Source: Tanypteryx hageni
Lineage: Eukaryota > Arthropoda > Insecta > Odonata > Petaluridae
Assembly: GCA_028673005.1 (NCBI GenBank)
Contig: CM054112.1
Span: forward strand, 22,495,624 to 22,559,623
Direction of reading: 5' to 3'
Length of the DNA: 64,000 bases
Shown: piece after piece, positions 59,201-64,000 of the stretch
How the letters are laid out: the number at the start of each line of letters is the position of its first letter
How positions within the stretch are numbered: the stretch's first letter is position 1
The notes under the pieces: generated by a model
Told to the model about the DNA's origin: nothing
The model's database searches: none
What the model saw: the letters and a program-made list of their open reading frames with translations, nothing else
Made by a program: the position numbers and the translations under genes

Positions 59201-62080
59201 TTAAACATAATGAGAGATATTATCTTTCAATACTTAGTTACTAGGACATCGTTCATTCCTACCCGCCATTTCTGACGAGTAATAATTAACATTTATTTTT
59301 TAAGATTCATTAGTCGTTTAAAATGAACCTTGGATTTTTTCAGTTGCTATTAATTTTTTTGATGAGCAAAAACACGTAAAGTTTATATATTGGAGATAAA
59401 ATTATTACCTATACAAACGTACGCCTGCATGCTTGGCATTAAAGTAATACAGCCGTATCTCTTATGGAAAATATGTAACATGTTATAAGGGTTAAAAAAG
59501 TCTACCCTAACAATAACGAATAAACAAAATACCTTCCCTTGAGATGTCCTGGAAGGCTCTTGTATCATGACACGATGTCCAATAAAGGATTTTTAAATAT
59601 ATAACTTTTATAAACCGGTTTTAATATTGTATTTCGTTTTGATTCATTCCGATTCAACTTCAACGCTTTACGCATTACTAATTGCTTATTTTAATTTTAT
59701 TTAAACTCTGAAAAATTATAAATTTTAAAATAATCCAATCCTTTCCTGACTCTAACAATTATGAAGACAAAGATCTTTTGAGACGATGAACAGTATTCAA
59801 GTGTTCGTATGTTGAAAATAACGCCAAATATGGACACTTAGCTCCCTATCCTTACAAAATATCCCATCTCATATAATGACATATAATATGTATATATATG
59901 TATATATGTATTTGTTACTATCATTAGATGCTGAAATTCTGATGCTAGCTCTTAACATACGCAATCTTTATTAAGTTTGTAAAGTTCGCCTTGAAAAGGA
60001 CAACTTCGTAGGTGTAAAAAATATCAAGGTTAAATAATAAAGCACTCTTAATTAACTTACAACATTTTACCTAGTTAAGGTAGCAAAATTAGTTTCAACA
60101 AGGAAAAAATCAATTTCACGACTCTTTGCTTCAAATTTGGGTCCATCTGCGATGACTTTGTCTATTTAATTTAGCCATCGACTAAATAGTCTAATTCTAC
60201 CGATGGGCGAGAATATGCGTTTACCTTCCACTGTACCTGCGTACTATATCAGTTTGCGTGACATTCAGTATTGGAAGGAATGGGTAAACAAACGAATTTC
60301 AGACGTAATGTAAACTGTGACGAAATTGTTATTTTTATGCAGTCCAAAGTTAGGAAAGGAAAGTATTAAAAAGCAATCATGGACATTGTATACCTTAAAA
60401 TCTATACGAGATAATATAAAAGTGGTGTTATTTCAGTCGGTATTCGTATAAATTTGCATTAAAAATAGACACAAATAATGCTTCGAATCCAAAACGACTA
60501 TTATCTTCAGTAACGCTATCTTAACTGGCACGAAAAAATAAATATTTATAACTATTGCTCTGAGTAGTAAATTTGAGAGAATGGATTCCATACAGGTTTT
60601 ATATTCGCTTTCGCTCGTCAATATAAATGTTTTGAAAGGAAAGATAATATCTCTAGTTTTTATTGGGTGTGAACACGATTTTGAAATGTAGATAATATTT
60701 TAACTGATAATTATCCCAAAGCATTAAATATTAGCTCTATTCACTCCTTAGTTTTTGGTACTAGTTTTATCCCTGTCGTTAATTGCATTTTTTAGCTGCA
60801 CCATCTGATTACTTTTATACAGGTAACGCGCCATTAGCAATAGAGTATGTATTCCCTTTCATGCAATAGGCACCAATTAAAAAAGTAAAAGATTCAGGCA
60901 TTATAAGCACGTGGACTCATCCATTTTCCTGTGTTAATTTCGAGAATGATACGGAAAGGTATTGAACAATAGGGAATTCATGTTAATTGGCTCCTGCTAC
61001 CCACTCTGTCGTTAGCACACATGATGGCGTCTGCTTAAAGTCCAAAGGTATAACGTTACAAATATTCGCCCGCTGTATTTTTACATTGGAATTATCTGCC
61101 AAGTTTACATGGCACGTCATTACAATTTAAGCAAAAATGCCATGTTTTATTACAAATGACGTATTTAAATGCTCCGATTACCGCATGCGAAAGAATAAAA
61201 CTCATATAAATACTGACGCGAATTTCACAAACCGGTGAAATATATGTAGGAGGAGATTTGGACGGACATAAAATAAATTTTATTTATGACAGGAATCAGA
61301 CTGTTGCGCAATGATTTATTACGGCGCAAGCTTGAGTTATTGAAATGGTAGAAAAAAATGTAATAAACAGTTGATTGTTTGTTACTAATTTAGCATGTTC
61401 GAACGAGGAAATAACACTGTTATTATTACCAGGTAATAAATAGCCAAGTTTGATTTTTGTTTTTTATATAATAAGAATCAGCGAATATTTTATTTTATGT
61501 GCGATCTACAAATTTTGTGTTCAATCTACCCCAACAAGCTCTTAAATTATTAGTTAAAAAAAATTAAAAGGCTTTATCCAAAGGATTAATAATATTAGAT
61601 ACCAAATATAGGAAAGACTTTTAATGACTAAACAAAAAAACATGGGAATCGATTACAATTCAGGATATGGAAGAGCAAGAGTGGAATGTGAACTCTGTAA
61701 CAAAGAAACCGCTGAGTAAACCTGACTCAGGTTCCAGACGAAAATTCTTATTAGAATCTATGATCAGTGAGTTATCATACTTCATAGTTTTCGCATAGTA
61801 CACCGAACCTTTAGCCTATAACATTTGCTAAAAATGACTCACCTCATCCTTGACGCACGTGCTACTCAACTGTTTCATGGCCATAAGTGTTCATAAATAT
61901 TTTCTGCAAGCCATAAGCTGCTCTATCAAATGCATTTTAATCCCAGATTTATCGACATTTCAACGAGTAAAATCGGGAAAGTTATTGGAAATCTTATACC
62001 AACTCAAAATACGGTCGTGCGATGACTTCTCAATCGGATATAACTCCGGTATTCGGGAACTATGCGCTCAAAAGTTACCC
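56210..62080. other. Long AT-rich desert
   Basis: Nearly 6 kb with no credible frame. A CRE-like palindrome TGACGTCA lies at 58511-58518. Two segments around GACC(A/G)ACTACGACTT (58562 and 59189) are similar over about 45 bases, suggesting a diverged repeat. A short CpG-bearing spot lies at 58376-58430. Confidence 0.45.
56690..56760 (+). other. Weak tRNA-like box B
   Basis: GAGTTCGATCCC (about 56734-56745) resembles a pol III box B, with a loose A-box (TGGCATTCTTGG) about 50 bases upstream. Too degenerate to call a gene; it may be a SINE remnant. Confidence 0.2.
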
Positions 62081-62300
62081 TAGTGACGGAGGGCATTGCA
62101 TCCGAAAGCGTTGCCGCACCCTGCCCCTTGCGTGGACGGCTTGGTTCGCGGGGATGCATGCGCGGGGCGTCCTGTCGGCTGCAGCGCAGCGAAAATCCTC
62201 GCGAGTCCCGATTGTCCACAAGTGACCAAATGGGATTTGCAGCCGTGTAACACTTGGCACATCCCCTCTAGTTGCACCTACAGAAATCGTATTATCGCTT
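62080..62300. promoter_or_regulatory. Isolated CpG-rich patch
   Basis: About 200 GC-rich bases with many CG dinucleotides stand alone between AT-rich flanks. Open frames run through it in several frames on both strands (61-81 codons) without a known motif. It may be a small regulatory element, a short exon or a repeat remnant. Confidence 0.3.
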
Positions 62301-64000
62301 CGGAGAAAACGTTTCTTCAATAATGCTACGCAGCGCCATTTGCGAACGAAAACGTATCGGCATTTACGAATATTCGAACCGCCATATTTAAGCTTTTCCT
62401 TTTTTACCTGATACGGGTTTTTATACGGCGTCGTTTCATAAGAGAGACCTCTGAATGAACAGCTGAAGTTTTTTAATTTAGATTCAGGAAATGCAAAAAA
62501 CTCGAGTTCTAATGATAAAAAGTGAATTGTCTCGCAAGTTATTGTATGTGGTACATCGAAATAGTTGTTTTTAAGTGCAATTCACCAACACTAACAATAA
62601 GAGTTAGTTCTAGAACTAAGCTATTAAATATTTAAGGTTTAAATTATATTTAATTTTTATTAGCTAAAAACATGACGGGACGCAATTAAGTTGATTCTCT
62701 CAGTCTCAGGTTCTTAGCATTAATAGCACTGCTATCTTAATATCAAAAGAAATCAAATAAATAATGCGCGTCCTTTGAACCAATATTTTCAATTTATAGT
62801 CGTTATATTTTTCGTATTGTTGTACCAAGCCGGAAAACCGAAAAAATCAGGGCCGACGCGACTGGAGATGCAGCATTTGCATTTTTACAAGGCGGCAGTT
62901 TTTAGGGAGCGGCAAAATGAGTGCCAAATATTATGTATAGAAAAACTTAATATATACCATTACTCTACGAAAGTCGAATATAATGGACTAGTATTCACGA
63001 TTCTTGACATTAAATAATAACATTTTTATAAGTACGCCAAAATATAAAAGGAAGAGGGAGAAATTGAGAGGGGAGGCTAAGTTAGAATTTATACAGGGAG
63101 ACAAAACACGCTGACTCTGATGAAAATGAAGCTGATTGTGAGTTAATGTCTTGTGGATGATATTTTTACTGTTGCACTGGCTGAAATTACAGTTATTTCT
63201 TAGGCTTTTATGCAGAAATGACAGGAACTCAATTATTTTCGAGACCCGAATTTCATACAATTTTTTCATTTATGAAAAATACAATAGATGATTTTTCATC
63301 GCACTCATAGCAGGAAGGTAAAGATCTAAAGGTTTACTTGATTTCAGTGGACTTGAAAAATTGATCCCACTTTCGTGTATAAACTCTTATTTTTGAAAAT
63401 TTCTACCATTAGTAGAAAATATTAATTAACCGAAAAATTTAAAGGTCTGGAAACTAAAATTTGTTCCTACTCCAATTAATTTTACTGAGAGCTTAGACAA
63501 GAATAAATACCATTTGAAGGTACAGGACCTTATACGGAGTTACAAAATTATCGATATAAGTTACAAACTTAGTTCAAATATGAAAATTTTAAGCATTATG
63601 CGGAAAGTGAAAGGAAGTTTTTTAATGATTACTTATTATTACCTCCGTAATGAAACTGTCCAATTTATTATGCACAAAACGGTGATAACCCTCTGCGAGC
63701 AAGACATGTAGATCTTTTAACTTTGAATGTCACAACAAAGTTACTCATTATTTCTTAGGGTAAATTTTAGCCGTATTGGTTTAACAATGTTTCCATTTTG
63801 TATTGAACTAATCAGACAAATTGTCAGAATATTAACGGATCTATGATTAAAATCAGGCTTTTAACATGAATAATTCTCAGGCATTCGTGATGCCACATAA
63901 TATTACTGTTCTTGTTTAAACATGTTATTTCTTAATGCTATATTTATTGGTATAATTATCGCTCTTATTCCTCAGAATTATGAGATCCAAATTTCGCGTG
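62300..64000. other. AT-rich non-coding sequence
   Basis: Nothing recognisable is seen to the end of the window. Confidence 0.45.

Noticed and set aside
1..64000. CRISPR arrays, operons, bacterial RNA genes or phage modules
   Set aside because: No direct repeat-spacer arrays and no densely packed frames; the composition and transposon types are eukaryotic.
1..64000. Conserved microRNA, snRNA or rRNA genes
   Set aside because: Scanned by eye for let-7, miR-1, miR-10, bantam, U6, 5S and similar signatures; none was recognised, though a model-based search could find diverged ones.

Overview
The window looks like a stretch of a large eukaryotic nuclear genome, most likely an arthropod and probably an insect. 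It has no prokaryotic-style packed reading frames or operons. An AT-rich background is interrupted every few kilobases by GC-rich or purine/pyrimidine-skewed islands with long GA/CT microsatellites. It carries fossils of eukaryotic DNA transposons (Tigger/pogo and hAT) and a Penelope-type hammerhead motif. The arthropod assignment is inference from repeat style; no host gene was recognised that would fix the species.

Layout. 1-10 kb: AT-rich DNA with a 126-bp-arm inverted repeat around a hammerhead-ribozyme-like motif (3.16-3.56 kb), a CpG-rich island (4.1-5.06 kb), a 159-bp tandem duplication (5.2 kb) and a second CpG/CT-rich island (5.6-7.4 kb). 10-24 kb: AT-rich spacer with a diverged 292-bp tandem repeat (11 kb), purine/pyrimidine domains (12.9, 15.1, 16.7-17.9 and 19.5 kb), a Tigger-type terminus (18.5 kb), a 0.53-kb MITE (20.9 kb) and one orphan coding-like exon on the minus strand (23.6 kb). 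24-40 kb: a very AT-rich stretch with perfect hairpins, polypurine islands at 27.4-28.5, 30.2 and 34.5-35.4 kb, a 191-bp tandem duplication (31.8 kb) and tRNA-like (SINE-type) pol III box pairs. 40-45 kb: a transposon graveyard with two hAT termini, a Tigger transposase pseudogene and two hAT elements nested one inside the other. 45-64 kb: pyrimidine-rich islands (45.1-45.6, 52.3-53.5 kb), two GC islands that share a TATA-containing promoter-like signature (47.7 and 56.2 kb), then almost featureless AT-rich DNA with one GC patch at 62.1 kb.

No intact protein-coding gene is identifiable. The longest open frames lie in low-complexity GA/CT or CpG-rich sequence and are chance frames. The window is best read as intergenic or deep-intronic DNA with candidate promoters, seeded by old transposons. 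The best-supported notable items are the hammerhead-like motif, the nested hAT pair with CTAG-centred target duplications and a possible splice-spanning start, the Tigger fossil, and the small orphan exon whose internal 24-residue repeat differs mainly by synonymous changes.
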